From NCBI RefSeq assembly GCF_006496635.1, contig NZ_CP022958.1, positions 3,472,001 through 3,536,000 of the forward strand: a stretch of 64,000 bases of DNA, read 5' to 3'. Below are positions 1 through 8,620 of this stretch, piece by piece (position 1 is the first letter of the stretch; the number at the start of each line of letters is the position of its first letter). The DNA comes from Azoarcus sp. DD4 (GTDB taxonomy: Bacteria > Pseudomonadota > Gammaproteobacteria > Burkholderiales > Rhodocyclaceae). The notes below the pieces were generated by a model. That model made no database searches, was not told where the DNA came from, and saw only the letters and a program-made list of their open reading frames with translations. Position numbers and translations under genes: made by a program.

Positions 1-79
1 TGCGGTTCTCCTCGTCCTTGTCGTTGTAGGGGTTATCAGTATTGGCGACTGGACATCCCGGATAAACACGGGGAAACTC

Positions 80-1045
80 ATGTTAATCATGAGCAGAATC
101 GATCGATCAAGCGCCGGCCCCGCAGCGCTCGACCACACCAGCCTGGACGGGCACCTGCTCGCGCTGCTGATCGCGGTGGTGGAAGAAGGCTCGATCACCC
201 GCGCCGCCGAACGCCTGGGGGTGACGCAATCTGCGGTGTCGCACCTGCTGGTGAAGCTGCGCGGCATCGTCGGCGATCCGCTGTTCGTGAAGTCCGGCCG
301 CGGCATCGTCGCCACCGTGCGGGCCGAGACGCTGGCGGTGCAGGCGCGGGTGCTGCTGGAAGACCTGCGCCGTTTCGCCACCGCCCCGGCCTTCGACCCG
401 GCACAGTTGCGCACCACCTTCACCATCGCCGCCAACGATTTCCAGCGCGACCTGCTGCTGCCGCGCCTGCTCGGCCGCTTGCGCGCCGCCGCGCCCGGCG
501 TGGCGCTGAGGGTGATTCCGTCCGACATCCCGACGCCGGAGATGCTGCGCGACGCCCACTGCCACCTGGCGATCTCGCCGCGTCCGCCGGACGCCGGCGA
601 CATCCTGCACAAGCGCCTGTTCGAAGACAGCTACCGCGTGTTCTACGACCCGGCCAAGCGTGACGCACCGGCCTCGCTGGACGGCTACCTCGCCGCCGAG
701 CACGTCACCGTGGTCTACGAGCCGCGCCGCGCGCTCGATTTCGACCAGGCCCTGGCCGCGCGCGGCGTGGAGCGGCGCTTCGCCGCCACGGTGCCCGGCT
801 TTGCCGGCATACCCTCCTTCCTGCGCGGCAGCGCGCTGGTCGCCACCGTACCGGGCCTGCTGCGCGGCAGCCTGATGCGCGACTTCGCCAGCTGCGCGCT
901 GCCGCTGGCCGCGCCGCCACTGCCGATGTACGCGATCTGGCACCTGCGCGACCGCCACGACCCGGTGCATAGCTGGCTGCGCGCCGAACTCGATGCGGTC
1001 GTGGCCGAGGCGCGCCAGGCCTTCGACGGCGCGGCGGCGGGCTGA
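80..1045 (+). CDS. LysR-family transcriptional regulator
   Basis: A 321-residue LysR-type regulator. The N-terminal winged helix-turn-helix is clear at about residues 26-75, with the recognition segment SITRAAERLGVTQSAVSHLL at 38-57. The rest matches a periplasmic-binding-protein-like effector domain, the usual LysR layout and length. The ATG at 80 follows GGGGAA; a second in-frame ATG at 89 is equally possible. It lies 281 bp upstream of two TRAP solute-binding genes in the same direction, so it may respond to a carboxylate substrate of this island, but no LysR-type site was identified to show this. Family call is firm; target and ligand are unknown. Confidence 0.85.
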   Translation: MLIMSRIDRSSAGPAALDHTSLDGHLLALLIAVVEEGSITRAAERLGVTQSAVSHLLVKLRGIVGDPLFVKSGRGIVATVRAETLAVQARVLLEDLRRFATAPAFDPAQLRTTFTIAANDFQRDLLLPRLLGRLRAAAPGVALRVIPSDIPTPEMLRDAHCHLAISPRPPDAGDILHKRLFEDSYRVFYDPAKRDAPASLDGYLAAEHVTVVYEPRRALDFDQALAARGVERRFAATVPGFAGIPSFLRGSALVATVPGLLRGSLMRDFASCALPLAAPPLPMYAIWHLRDRHDPVHSWLRAELDAVVAEARQAFDGAAAG

Positions 1046-1100
1046 CAAGGCCAGGTCGCCACCGCAGGGCTGTCACGACAGGCGCACAGGCGCCACGCAC

Positions 1101-1160
1101 GTTTTGTCCTACTCACCGAGCGTTTTGTCGATTTTGTGCGGTCGCCCGCCTCCCTACCAT
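1101..1160 (+). promoter_or_regulatory. AraC-type operator and promoter, copy 1 (upstream of TRAP binding protein)
   Basis: GTTTTGTC occurs at 1101-1108 and again at 1122-1129, exactly 21 bp apart, the two-turn direct-repeat geometry typical of AraC/XylS sites. A candidate -35 TTTTGT (1132-1137) and -10 TACCAT (1155-1160) sit 17 bp apart just downstream, so a bound activator would abut the polymerase. About 40 of the 60 positions are identical, without gaps, to 4541-4600, including an unbroken CCTCCCTACCAT at the end. The shared element is read directly; the regulator assignment (AraC gene at 3606-4511) is inferred. Confidence 0.65.
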
Positions 1161-1326
1161 AGCGACGCGGCTTCGGGATTCGCTCCCGACCGGCAAACGA
1201 AGCTTCCGGCAGGCCAGACCGCCGGGCGCGATCCCCCGTCCGGGCAGCCCGGCACGGCGGCCGGCAGCGGCAGAACTGGCGCACGACCAGTCAAGGATCG
1301 TTCGATCAAAAACTTGGAGACAAAAC

Positions 1327-2352
1327 ATGAAGTTCCGCCGCCTCGCGCTCGCCATCGGCGCCGCCACCCTGTTCCCCGCCGCCGCCCACGCCGAAGAGAT
1401 CGTGCTCAAGGTCGCGCACTTCCTGACGCCGACCACGCCCGCCCACACCCAGTTCATCGTGCCCTGGTGCGACCGGATCGCGGCCGAATCGCAGGGCAGG
1501 CTCAAGTGCCAGATCTACCCCGCCAACCAGCTCGGCGGCACGCCGCCGCAGCTGCTCAACCAGGTGCGCGACGGCGTCGCCGACATCGTGTGGACCCTGC
1601 CCGGCTACACACCGGGCCGCTTCCCGCTGACGGAAGTCTTCGAGCTGCCCTTCTTCACCACCACCTACGAAGCCTCGTCGCGCGCGCTGTGGGACTACAC
1701 CGAGAAGCATGCCGCGCGCGAATTCGCCGGCATGCTGCCGATCGCGACCTGGACCGCCGGCCCCTACGCGCTGCACTTCCGCGACAAGCAGGTGAAGTCG
1801 CTGGAAGACATGAAGGGCCTCAAGCTGCGCACGCCGTCACGGCTGGGCAACAAGCTGCTCGCCGCGCTCGGCGCCACCCCGGTCGGCATGCCGGCACCGC
1901 AGATGGCCGAAGGCTTGTCCAAGGGCGTGATCGACGGCGCACTGCTGCCGTGGGAAGCGGTGCCGCCGACCAAGACGCACGAGCTGACGAAGTTCCACGC
2001 CGAAGCCGGCGGCCAGTACGCGCTCAGCACCGCCACCACCATCTTCGTGATGAACAAGGCGAAGTACGACAGCCTGCCGGCCGAACTGAAGAAGGTCATC
2101 GACAACAACCGCGGCCGCGAGGTCTCCGGCTTTGCCGGCGCCCAGCTCGACGCCGCCGGCAAGATCGCGCGCGACCAGACGGTGGCGCGCGGCAACACGG
2201 TGTATGCCATCCCCGCGGCCGAAACCGAACGCTGGCGCACCGCCAGCAGCGCGGTGGCCGAGGAATGGATCAAGGAAGTCTCGGCCAAGGGCGTGGATGG
2301 CAAGAAGCTGCACGACGAGGCCGTTGCGCTGGTCAAGCAGTACAGCCACTGA
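1327..2352 (+). CDS. TRAP transporter solute-binding protein, DctP family (copy 1)
   Basis: A 341-residue periplasmic binding protein. The N-terminus has a cleavable signal peptide ending AHA at about residue 22. The DctP fold is recognisable from the N-Q-L-G-G segment (68-71) and the L-R-T-P-S segment, whose Arg168 is the position that normally pairs with the ligand carboxylate. The family binds organic acids for DctQM-type secondary transporters. No dctQ or dctM lies in the window, so the permease must be elsewhere, or the protein serves another transporter. It is closely related to the next gene, and its promoter carries the element shared with the dehydrogenase at 4629. The likely ligand is an aromatic or alicyclic acid, by context only. 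Confidence 0.9.
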   Translation: MKFRRLALAIGAATLFPAAAHAEEIVLKVAHFLTPTTPAHTQFIVPWCDRIAAESQGRLKCQIYPANQLGGTPPQLLNQVRDGVADIVWTLPGYTPGRFPLTEVFELPFFTTTYEASSRALWDYTEKHAAREFAGMLPIATWTAGPYALHFRDKQVKSLEDMKGLKLRTPSRLGNKLLAALGATPVGMPAPQMAEGLSKGVIDGALLPWEAVPPTKTHELTKFHAEAGGQYALSTATTIFVMNKAKYDSLPAELKKVIDNNRGREVSGFAGAQLDAAGKIARDQTVARGNTVYAIPAAETERWRTASSAVAEEWIKEVSAKGVDGKKLHDEAVALVKQYSH

Positions 2353-2457
2353 GTTCGCCCCACCGTACCGGAGCGCCGCGGACGATGCGCCGCCCATCCC
2401 GGGCGGGCGCCGGCTGCGCGCGCCCGGACGCCACCCCGACGCCGACGGAGACCTCCC

Positions 2458-3495
2458 GTGAAATTTCTCAGACCCACCGCGCTGCTGGCCGCCAGCGCGC
2501 TGACCGCCGCCCTGCTGCCCGGCCTCGCCCGCGCCCAGGAAGTGACGCTGAAGTTCGCCCACTTCATGCCGCAGACCAACCCCTACCACCAGCACGTGAT
2601 CGTGCCCTGGTGCGAGCGCATCGCCGCGCAATCCGCCGGCCGCATGAAGTGCCAAATCTACCCGGCCAGCCAGCTCGGCGGCACCGCGCCGCAACTGCTG
2701 AGCCAGGTGCGCGACGGCGTGGCCGACGTGATCTGGACCATGCCGGGCTACAACGCCGGCCGCTTCCCGATCACCGAGGTGTTCGAACTGCCCTTCTTCA
2801 CCACCACGCCGGAAGCCACCGCCCGCGCGCTGTGGGACTTCACCACCCGGCACGCCGGCCGCGAGTTCGCCGGCATGAAGCCGCTCGCGACCTGGACGCC
2901 GGGCGCCTACGCCTTCCACATGAGCAAGAAGGAAGTGAAGACGCTGGAAGACCTGAGGGGCCAGAAGGTGCGCACGCCCTCGCGGCTGGGCAACAAGCTG
3001 CTCGCCGCGCTCGGCGCCACCCCGGTCGGCATGCCGGCGCCGCAGATGTCGGAAGGGATTTCCAAGGGCGTGATCGACGGCGCGCTCTATCCCTGGGAGT
3101 CGGTGCCCTCGGCCAAGCTGCACGAACTGACGAAGTACAGCTTCGATGCCAATGCCGGCTACCGGATGTCGGCTGCGACCACCATCATCGTGATGAACCA
3201 GAAGCGCTACGACAGTCTGCCCGCCGAGCTGAAGAAGGTGATCGACGACAACAGCGGGCGAGAATTCTCCGCCCAGGCCGCCACTGCGCTCGACGCGCAG
3301 GCCAAGGTCGGCCGCGATGCCACCATCGCCAATGGCAACACCGTCCATACCCTGCCGGCGGCCGAGGTGGCGCGCTGGCAGGCGGCGACCAAAGGCATCG
3401 CCGACGAGTGGATCAAGGAGATGAACGCCGCCGGCTACGACGGCCGCCAGCTGCACGATGCCGCCGCCGCGCTGGTGCAGCAGTACACCCACTGA
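2458..3495 (+). CDS. TRAP transporter solute-binding protein, DctP family (copy 2)
   Basis: A 345-residue paralogue of the preceding gene, with long identical stretches such as the segment following R-T-P-S-R-L-G-N-K. A signal peptide ends around ARA/QE at residue 23. The start is a GTG at 2458, following the AGACC/TCCC stretch with only a weak ribosome site, so translation may depend on the upstream gene. The 105-bp spacer shows no promoter, which suggests one transcript. Tandem divergent copies of a binding protein usually mean two related ligands or two affinities for one permease. Neither copy shows frame damage. Confidence 0.9.
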   Translation: MKFLRPTALLAASALTAALLPGLARAQEVTLKFAHFMPQTNPYHQHVIVPWCERIAAQSAGRMKCQIYPASQLGGTAPQLLSQVRDGVADVIWTMPGYNAGRFPITEVFELPFFTTTPEATARALWDFTTRHAGREFAGMKPLATWTPGAYAFHMSKKEVKTLEDLRGQKVRTPSRLGNKLLAALGATPVGMPAPQMSEGISKGVIDGALYPWESVPSAKLHELTKYSFDANAGYRMSAATTIIVMNQKRYDSLPAELKKVIDDNSGREFSAQAATALDAQAKVGRDATIANGNTVHTLPAAEVARWQAATKGIADEWIKEMNAAGYDGRQLHDAAAALVQQYTH

Positions 3496-3551
3496 GCGCG
3501 ACGCACGCCCGAGCCATCGTTGTCCCTCCGCCTGCCCGACGGCAGGCCATC

Positions 3552-3594
3552 GCGGCAGCGGCATCCTGCCCGGTGTCGCTGCCGCATTCTTTTT
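3552..3594 (+). terminator. Rho-independent terminator after the TRAP genes
   Basis: A perfect 9-bp stem GCGGCAGCG (3552-3560) / CGCTGCCGC (3577-3585) is followed by ATTCTTTTT. It sits between the convergent TRAP operon and the AraC gene, with the T-tract on the TRAP side. Confidence 0.8.
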
Positions 3595-3605
3595 GGCGCA
3601 CCGCG

Positions 3606-4511
3606 CTATTCAGCCTCGCTGGCGCGCGCCAGCTGCGCCCGCGCCATGTCGCGGAAGGCCAGCGGCGTGGAGCCCGCCTTCTTCTTGAAGAAGCGGCCGA
3701 AGTAGGCCTCGTCCTCGAAGCCCAGCGCCGCCGCAATCTGCTTGACGCTCAGCTGCGAATAGACCAGTTCGCGCTGCGCCTCGTGGATCAGCCGCGCGTT
3801 GATCACGTCCAGCGGCGACATGCCGATGCAATCGCGGCACAGGCGCGCGAGCTGGCCGGGCGACACGCCGAGCTCGCCGGCATAGCGCTCCATCGGCAGA
3901 TGCGCCTTGTAGTGCTGCTCGACCAAGGCACGGAATTTCTCCACCTTCGCCGTGCCGCGCGAACGCTCCACCACCGGGGAGGCCTGCATGCCCAGGCCGA
4001 CGCGCTCGACCAGCACGAACACCGCCAGCAGCAGCGCCGAGCCGGCGGCGATCTGGCCCGGTTCGTAGGCGCTCGCCTCGCGCGCCAGCGCCTCGAACAA
4101 CGGCATCAGGTTCTGGTCGTGACGCGATCCGGCCTCGACCGGCAGCACCGTCGGCCTGCGGATGAAAGCCAGCAATTCCGGCCGCGCCACCCCGGCCAGG
4201 GCTTCGAGCGGCCGCTGCGGCGCGGTCACCACCGGCCCGTCGACCTCGGGCGTGAAATGGAAACCATGCACCGCGCGCGCCGGGATCACGATCAGGCAGG
4301 GTGGTTCGATAGCCCACTTGGTACCGTCGATGAAGACCTCGCCGGCGCCGCTGCGCACATAGAGGATCTGGATCAGCCCGTCGTGGATGTGGGGCTCGAT
4401 CTCCCAGTTGAAGGGACGCGAGCGCTGCGGAATCCACTCGAAATTGAATGAATCCAGCCATGAGGGTTTTGCCTCGGAGCCGTAAAGATCGTACTTCGGC
4501 AGCGTCGTCAT
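3606..4511 (-). CDS. AraC-family regulator (HpaA/PobR-like)
   Basis: A 301-residue regulator with an N-terminal cupin-type sensor (WEIEPHIHDG near residue 46; VIPARAVHGFHF near 85) and a C-terminal AraC double helix-turn-helix ending SVKQIAAALGFEDEAYFGRFFKKKAG. The family includes activators of 4-hydroxybenzoate and 4-hydroxyphenylacetate catabolism. The start at 4511 was chosen because AGGGGA lies about 8 bp upstream and because the paralogue at 9680-10618 also begins MTTLP. The longer frame to 4589 would run through the promoter of the divergent dehydrogenase. It probably activates that gene and the TRAP genes through the shared 60-bp element. Confidence 0.88.
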   Translation of the reverse strand: MTTLPKYDLYGSEAKPSWLDSFNFEWIPQRSRPFNWEIEPHIHDGLIQILYVRSGAGEVFIDGTKWAIEPPCLIVIPARAVHGFHFTPEVDGPVVTAPQRPLEALAGVARPELLAFIRRPTVLPVEAGSRHDQNLMPLFEALAREASAYEPGQIAAGSALLLAVFVLVERVGLGMQASPVVERSRGTAKVEKFRALVEQHYKAHLPMERYAGELGVSPGQLARLCRDCIGMSPLDVINARLIHEAQRELVYSQLSVKQIAAALGFEDEAYFGRFFKKKAGSTPLAFRDMARAQLARASEAE

Positions 4512-4540
4512 GCTTGCGTCCCCTGGCTGCGTGAATGCAC

Positions 4541-4600
4541 GAATTATCCTATTCATCGTTGCATTTGTCGATTTTGCCGAGCGCGCCACCTCCCTACCAT
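4541..4600 (+). promoter_or_regulatory. AraC-type operator and promoter, copy 2 (upstream of SDR)
   Basis: This aligns without gaps to 1101-1160. The common core is TCCTAnTCAnCG, then TTTGTCGATTTTG, then CCTCCCTACCAT. The candidate -35 is TTTTGC and the -10 is TACCAT (4595-4600), 17 bp apart as in copy 1. The -10 overlaps the ATG at 4599, which argues for the downstream GTG at 4629 as the translation start. The position between the AraC gene and its divergent neighbour is classic for this regulator family. Confidence 0.65.
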
Positions 4601-4628
4601 GGCCTCACACCAAGGACAGGAGACGGCA

Positions 4629-5465
4629 GTGAGCAGCACATCGTGGTTGGGTCTGGAAGGACAGGTCTGCGTGGTCACCGGCGCCGCCAGCGGCATCGGC
4701 GCCGCGGTGGCGGAAGCCCTTGCGGAGGCGGGTGCGCAGGTCGCGCTGCTGGACCGCGACGGCGTCGGCGCCGAGCGCATGGCCGACACACTGCGCGAAC
4801 GCGGCGGCAGCGCAGTCGCGGTGGAATGCGACATCGCCAGCGAATCGGCGGTGCAGGCCGCCGCCGCACGGGTACGCGACACCCTCGGCCCCTGTGCCGC
4901 GCTGGTGAACAATGCCGGCATGCTGCGCCCCGGCGCGCTCGACGCGGTCAGCGTGGCCGAATGGAACGCGGTGCTGGCGGTCAATCTCACCGGCTACCTG
5001 CTGTGCGCCCGCAGCTTCGCCGCGCAGATGCGCGAACTCGGCCGCGGCAGCCTGGTGCACGTGGCCTCGATCGCCTCGCTCTTTCCGCAGACCGGCAGCG
5101 GCGCCTACAGCGCGAGCAAGGCCGGCGTGCTGCTGCTGTCGCGCCAGATGGCGGCCGAGTGGGGTCCGGCGGGCATACGCAGCAATGCCATCTGCCCCGG
5201 CATGATCCGCACCCCGCTGTCGGCGAAGTTCTACGAACAACCCGGCTTCGAGCAGCGCCGCGCTGCCGTCACCGCCAGCCGCCGCATCGGCGAACCGACC
5301 GACATCGCCAACGTCGCCGCCTTTCTGGCCAGCGAGCGCGCCGCCTATGTCAACGGCGCCGAGATCGTGGTCGACGGCGGCATGAACAGCATGTTGATGG
5401 ACCTGGTGCCGCGCCCCGGCTTCAACGACGCCGACGCCCCCGGTCGTCAAGCCCTCTCCCGCTGA
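4629..5465 (+). CDS. Short-chain dehydrogenase/reductase (possible ring-alcohol dehydrogenase)
   Basis: A 278-residue classical SDR. The NAD(P) motif TGAASGIG is at 17-24, NNAG at 94-97, and the catalytic triad is Ser147-Tyr160-Lys164. GTG 4629 was preferred to ATG 4599 because it has AGGACAGGAGA upstream, whereas ATG 4599 overlaps the predicted -10. The acidic residue after the second strand (LLDRD) suggests NAD+. It is the first gene of a five-gene run ending with the porin. In the proposed alicyclic-acid pathway it would oxidise a ring hydroxyl to a ketone. Substrate is inferred only; SDRs are too broad to assign by sequence. Confidence 0.85.
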   Translation: MSSTSWLGLEGQVCVVTGAASGIGAAVAEALAEAGAQVALLDRDGVGAERMADTLRERGGSAVAVECDIASESAVQAAAARVRDTLGPCAALVNNAGMLRPGALDAVSVAEWNAVLAVNLTGYLLCARSFAAQMRELGRGSLVHVASIASLFPQTGSGAYSASKAGVLLLSRQMAAEWGPAGIRSNAICPGMIRTPLSAKFYEQPGFEQRRAAVTASRRIGEPTDIANVAAFLASERAAYVNGAEIVVDGGMNSMLMDLVPRPGFNDADAPGRQALSR

Positions 5466-5529
5466 CAGCCCCCAAGCCCGACACCTGCGCGACCGGCACG
5501 CATCGGTCGCCCCCAACAAGGAGACACAC

Positions 5530-7308
5530 ATGGACGCGAGATCCTCGCAGCCTTCGCTCGAATGCGACCTGCTCGTCATCGGCTCCGGCGCCGGCGGCCT
5601 ATCTACCGCGATCACCGCGAAGAAGCACGGACTGGACGTGATCGTGATCGAGAAAGCCGAGCACTTCGGCGGCACCACAGCGTTTTCCGGCGGCGTGCTG
5701 TGGATACCCGGCAACCCGCATGCGAAGAAGAACGGCATTGCCGACAGCCGCGACGCCGCGCGCGAATACCTGAAGAACGAAGCCGGCGCCTTCTACGACG
5801 ATGCCGCCATCGAGGCCTTTCTCGACGCCGCGCCGGAAATGGTGGAATTCTTCGAGCGCGAGACCGAGGTCAGCTTCATCCCCACGCTCTACCCTGATTA
5901 CCACCCGACGGTGGCGGGCGGCGTCGACATCGGCCGCAGCATCCTCGCCGCGCCCTACGACATCCGCAGGCTGGGCAACAACATGCCGCGCCTGCGTCCG
6001 CCGCTGGAGACGATCACCTTCATCGGCATGATGTTCAATTCGTCCAACGCCGACCTCAAGCACTTCTTCAACGCCACCAAGTCGCTCAAGTCCTTCGTCT
6101 ATGTGGCCAGGCGCCTGGCCACCCATCTGAAGGAACTCGCGCTCTATCGCCGCGGCATCAACGTCACCAGTGGCAACGCGCTGGCCGCGCGGCTGGCGAA
6201 ATCCTGCTTCGACCTCGGCATTCCCATCCACACCGGCTGCGGCGCGCGCGAATTGCTGCATGCCAACGGCGAAGTGAGCGGCGCCGTGGTGACCGGCAAG
6301 GACGGCGACATCCGCATCGCTGCCCGGCGCGGCGTGGTGCTGGCCTGCGGCGGCTTTTCGCACGACCTTGCCCGCATCAAGCGGGCCTATCCGCACCTGC
6401 AGCGCGGCGGCGAACACCTGTCGCCGGTCCCGGCCGGTAACACCGGCGACGGCCTGCGCATGGCCGAGAGCGTGGGTAGCCGGGTCGATATCCGCTACCA
6501 CGACAGCGCCGCCTGGATGCCGGTGTCGCGCGTGCCGCTGGGCGACGGCCGCTTCGGCGTCTTCCCCCACCTGCTCGACCGCTACAAGCCGGGCATCATC
6601 GGCGTCACCCGCAAGGGCGCGCGCTTCTGCAACGAGTCGGAGTCCTACCACGACGTCGGCGCGGCGATGATCCGCGCCTGCGAAGGCGAGCGCGAGACCG
6701 CGATGTGGCTGCTGTGCGACCAGGCCACGTTGGCGAAATACGGTCTCGGCTACGTCAAGCCGGCGCCGATGCCCATCGGCAGATTCCTGAAGAACGGTTA
6801 CCTGCTCAAGGGCAACACCCTGACCGAGCTGGCGGCGAAGGCCGGCATCGACGCCGCCGCGCTGGAGCGCACGGTGAAGGACTACAACGCCGGCGCCATC
6901 CACGGCGAAGACCGCCGGTTCGGCCGCGGTAGCACCGCCTTCAACCGCTACCTGGCCGACCCCGAGAACCAGCCCAATCCCTGCGTCGCCCCCATCGGCA
7001 AGGGCCCTTACTACGCGGTCAAGGTCGTCATGGGCGACCTCGGCACCTTCGACGGCATCCGTACCAACGTCGTCGGCCAGGTGCTGGCCGACAGCGGCCG
7101 GCCGATCGCCGGCCTCTACGCGGTGGGCAACGACCGCGCCAGCATCATGGGCGGCAACTACCCGGGCGCCGGCATCACGCTGGGGCCGATCATGACCTTC
7201 GGCTACATCACCGGCCGCCACATCGCCGGCGTCGACCAGGCCTGGGCGATTCCGCCGGTAGATGACGTGCGCGAGGCTGCCTGCGAGGAGGCCCGCCATG
7301 TCGCCTAA
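5530..7308 (+). CDS. FAD-dependent 3-ketosteroid-1-dehydrogenase-like desaturase
   Basis: A 592-residue flavoprotein of the fumarate-reductase/KstD superfamily. The Rossmann motif GSGAGG is at 18-23, with Glu41 placed to bind the FAD ribose. Near the C-terminus is the sequence GGNYPGAGITLGP, where the Tyr-x-x-x-Gly spacing matches the catalytic region of 3-ketosteroid delta1-dehydrogenases. Such enzymes remove hydrogen alpha,beta to a ring ketone. No other steroid-degradation gene is visible, so a smaller cyclic ketone such as 4-oxocyclohexanecarboxylate is a better guess. The preceding spacer has a strong AAGGAGA ribosome site. Family membership is clear; the substrate is inferred from the neighbouring SDRs and P450. 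Confidence 0.85.
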   Translation: MDARSSQPSLECDLLVIGSGAGGLSTAITAKKHGLDVIVIEKAEHFGGTTAFSGGVLWIPGNPHAKKNGIADSRDAAREYLKNEAGAFYDDAAIEAFLDAAPEMVEFFERETEVSFIPTLYPDYHPTVAGGVDIGRSILAAPYDIRRLGNNMPRLRPPLETITFIGMMFNSSNADLKHFFNATKSLKSFVYVARRLATHLKELALYRRGINVTSGNALAARLAKSCFDLGIPIHTGCGARELLHANGEVSGAVVTGKDGDIRIAARRGVVLACGGFSHDLARIKRAYPHLQRGGEHLSPVPAGNTGDGLRMAESVGSRVDIRYHDSAAWMPVSRVPLGDGRFGVFPHLLDRYKPGIIGVTRKGARFCNESESYHDVGAAMIRACEGERETAMWLLCDQATLAKYGLGYVKPAPMPIGRFLKNGYLLKGNTLTELAAKAGIDAAALERTVKDYNAGAIHGEDRRFGRGSTAFNRYLADPENQPNPCVAPIGKGPYYAVKVVMGDLGTFDGIRTNVVGQVLADSGRPIAGLYAVGNDRASIMGGNYPGAGITLGPIMTFGYITGRHIAGVDQAWAIPPVDDVREAACEEARHVA

Positions 7309-7636
7309 GCCACTGATCGACCACCGCATCTACACGATACGGCTGCGCAAGATGAACGAGTTCGTCGAGGTCTTCAACCGGCTGGCGATGCCCATCCTGC
7401 TCGACACCCTCGGGCACCCGGTCGGCTTCTACACCAGCCAGGTCGGGCCGCTCAACCAGTTCGTGCACCTGTGGGCCTACGAGGATCTCGCCGACTACGA
7501 GCGGCGCTGCCGGGCGCGCGACAGCCATCCGGATTTCCCGGCCTACCTGGCTGCCTCCGAACACCTGATCGTGGCACAGGAAACCCGGTTGATCCGCGCG
7601 GTGGACATGCCGGCAATGACGGGACGCGGCGCATGA
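7298..7636 (+). CDS. NIPSNAP-family protein
   Basis: A 112-residue protein of the NIPSNAP dimeric alpha-beta-barrel family: IDHRIYTIRLRKMNEFVEVFN at the N-terminus and VHLWAYEDLADYERRCRAR mid-protein. The start at 7298 has GAGGAGG 7 bp upstream and overlaps the flavoprotein stop by 11 bp. It in turn overlaps the next SDR by ATGA, so the three are translationally coupled. NIPSNAP proteins accompany many catabolic operons, usually with no known catalytic role. A tautomerase, lyase or chaperone-like role in ring aromatisation is possible but unsupported. Confidence 0.85.
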   Translation: MSPKPLIDHRIYTIRLRKMNEFVEVFNRLAMPILLDTLGHPVGFYTSQVGPLNQFVHLWAYEDLADYERRCRARDSHPDFPAYLAASEHLIVAQETRLIRAVDMPAMTGRGA

Positions 7637-8433
7637 CGTCATCCTATCCACCCGGCAGCGTCGCCATCGTCACTGGCGGCGCCGACGGCATCGGCTGGGC
7701 CACCGCGCAGCGGCTGGCGCTGGAGGTCGAGCATGTGGTGATCGCCGACCTGCACGCCGACCGCGCCATGGCGCGCGCCGACGCGCTCGGCCCGGCGCAC
7801 TGGGGCTGCGCGGCGAACGTCGCGGTCGAAGCCGACGTGGTGGCGATGGTCGCCGCCGTGCTGCAGCGCTACGGCCGCATCGACGTGCTGGTCAACAACG
7901 CCGGCGTCGCCGAAAAGTCGCTGCCCACCGTCGAACAGCGCGTCGACGCCTTCGACCGCGTGCTCGGCGTGCATCTGCGCGGCAGCTTCCTGGCGAGCCG
8001 GGAGGCCGGCCGGGCGATGCTGGACCAAGGCAGCGGCAGCATCGTGAACATCGCCTCCATCGCCGGGCTGGGCGGCATCCCCGAGCGCAACGCCTACGGT
8101 GCCGCCAAGGCCGGCATTGCGGCGATGACGCGCTCAATGGCCTGCGAATGGGCGCGCCGCGGCATCCGGGTGAATGCGGTCGCGCCCGGCTATGCGCGTA
8201 CCGCGCTGGTGGACGAACTTGCGCGCAACGGCACGCTCGACACTGCCGCCATCCACGCCCGTACGCCGCTCGGCCGCATGGCCGCGCCGGCAGAGATCGC
8301 CGAGGCCATCGCCTTCCTCGCCTCGCCGCGGGCTAGCTTCGTCACCGGCACCACGCTCGCCGCCGACGGCGGCTGGCTGGCCTTTGCCGCACCCGACAGC
8401 GTGCTGCCGCCACACCACAACCCGCCCGGCTGA
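7633..8433 (+). CDS. Short-chain dehydrogenase/reductase (second copy in the island)
   Basis: A 266-residue classical SDR with TGGADGIG at 14-21, NNAG at 88-91 and the triad Ser142-Tyr155-Lys159. The ATG overlaps the NIPSNAP stop by four bases (ATGA), so translation is coupled. It is only moderately similar to the SDR at 4629, suggesting different stereochemistry or a different step rather than a recent duplication. In the proposed pathway the two could act on cis and trans ring alcohols. The Asp after the second strand (IADLHAD) suggests NAD+. Confidence 0.85.
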   Translation: MTSSYPPGSVAIVTGGADGIGWATAQRLALEVEHVVIADLHADRAMARADALGPAHWGCAANVAVEADVVAMVAAVLQRYGRIDVLVNNAGVAEKSLPTVEQRVDAFDRVLGVHLRGSFLASREAGRAMLDQGSGSIVNIASIAGLGGIPERNAYGAAKAGIAAMTRSMACEWARRGIRVNAVAPGYARTALVDELARNGTLDTAAIHARTPLGRMAAPAEIAEAIAFLASPRASFVTGTTLAADGGWLAFAAPDSVLPPHHNPPG

Positions 8434-8620
8434 CCCTGCCGCCTCCCACGCACCGCAAACGTCCTCATCCGGCCCTGCCGCCGGAGGGCCCCGGCTTGCC
8501 TGCGTCACCACCACGAAGGAGAAGCCGCCGAACCGACATCCGCATCCACCACGACAAGCGACGGGTGCCCACACCCGCCACAACGACAAAGCCAAGAAGA
8601 GACAGCACCAAGGAGGAACC

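Noticed and set aside
993..4451. A 1152-codon open frame running across both TRAP genes
   Set aside because: It is out of frame with two well-supported DctP proteins, low in complexity and without motifs.
4512..4589. N-terminal extension of the first AraC regulator
   Set aside because: It would overlap the divergent promoter element, and a ribosome site with the paralogue's MTTLP start lies at 4511.
8434..8620. GGCCCT/AGGGCC hairpin after the second SDR as a terminator
   Set aside because: Short stem, no T-run, and the porin follows in the same direction; read-through is as likely.
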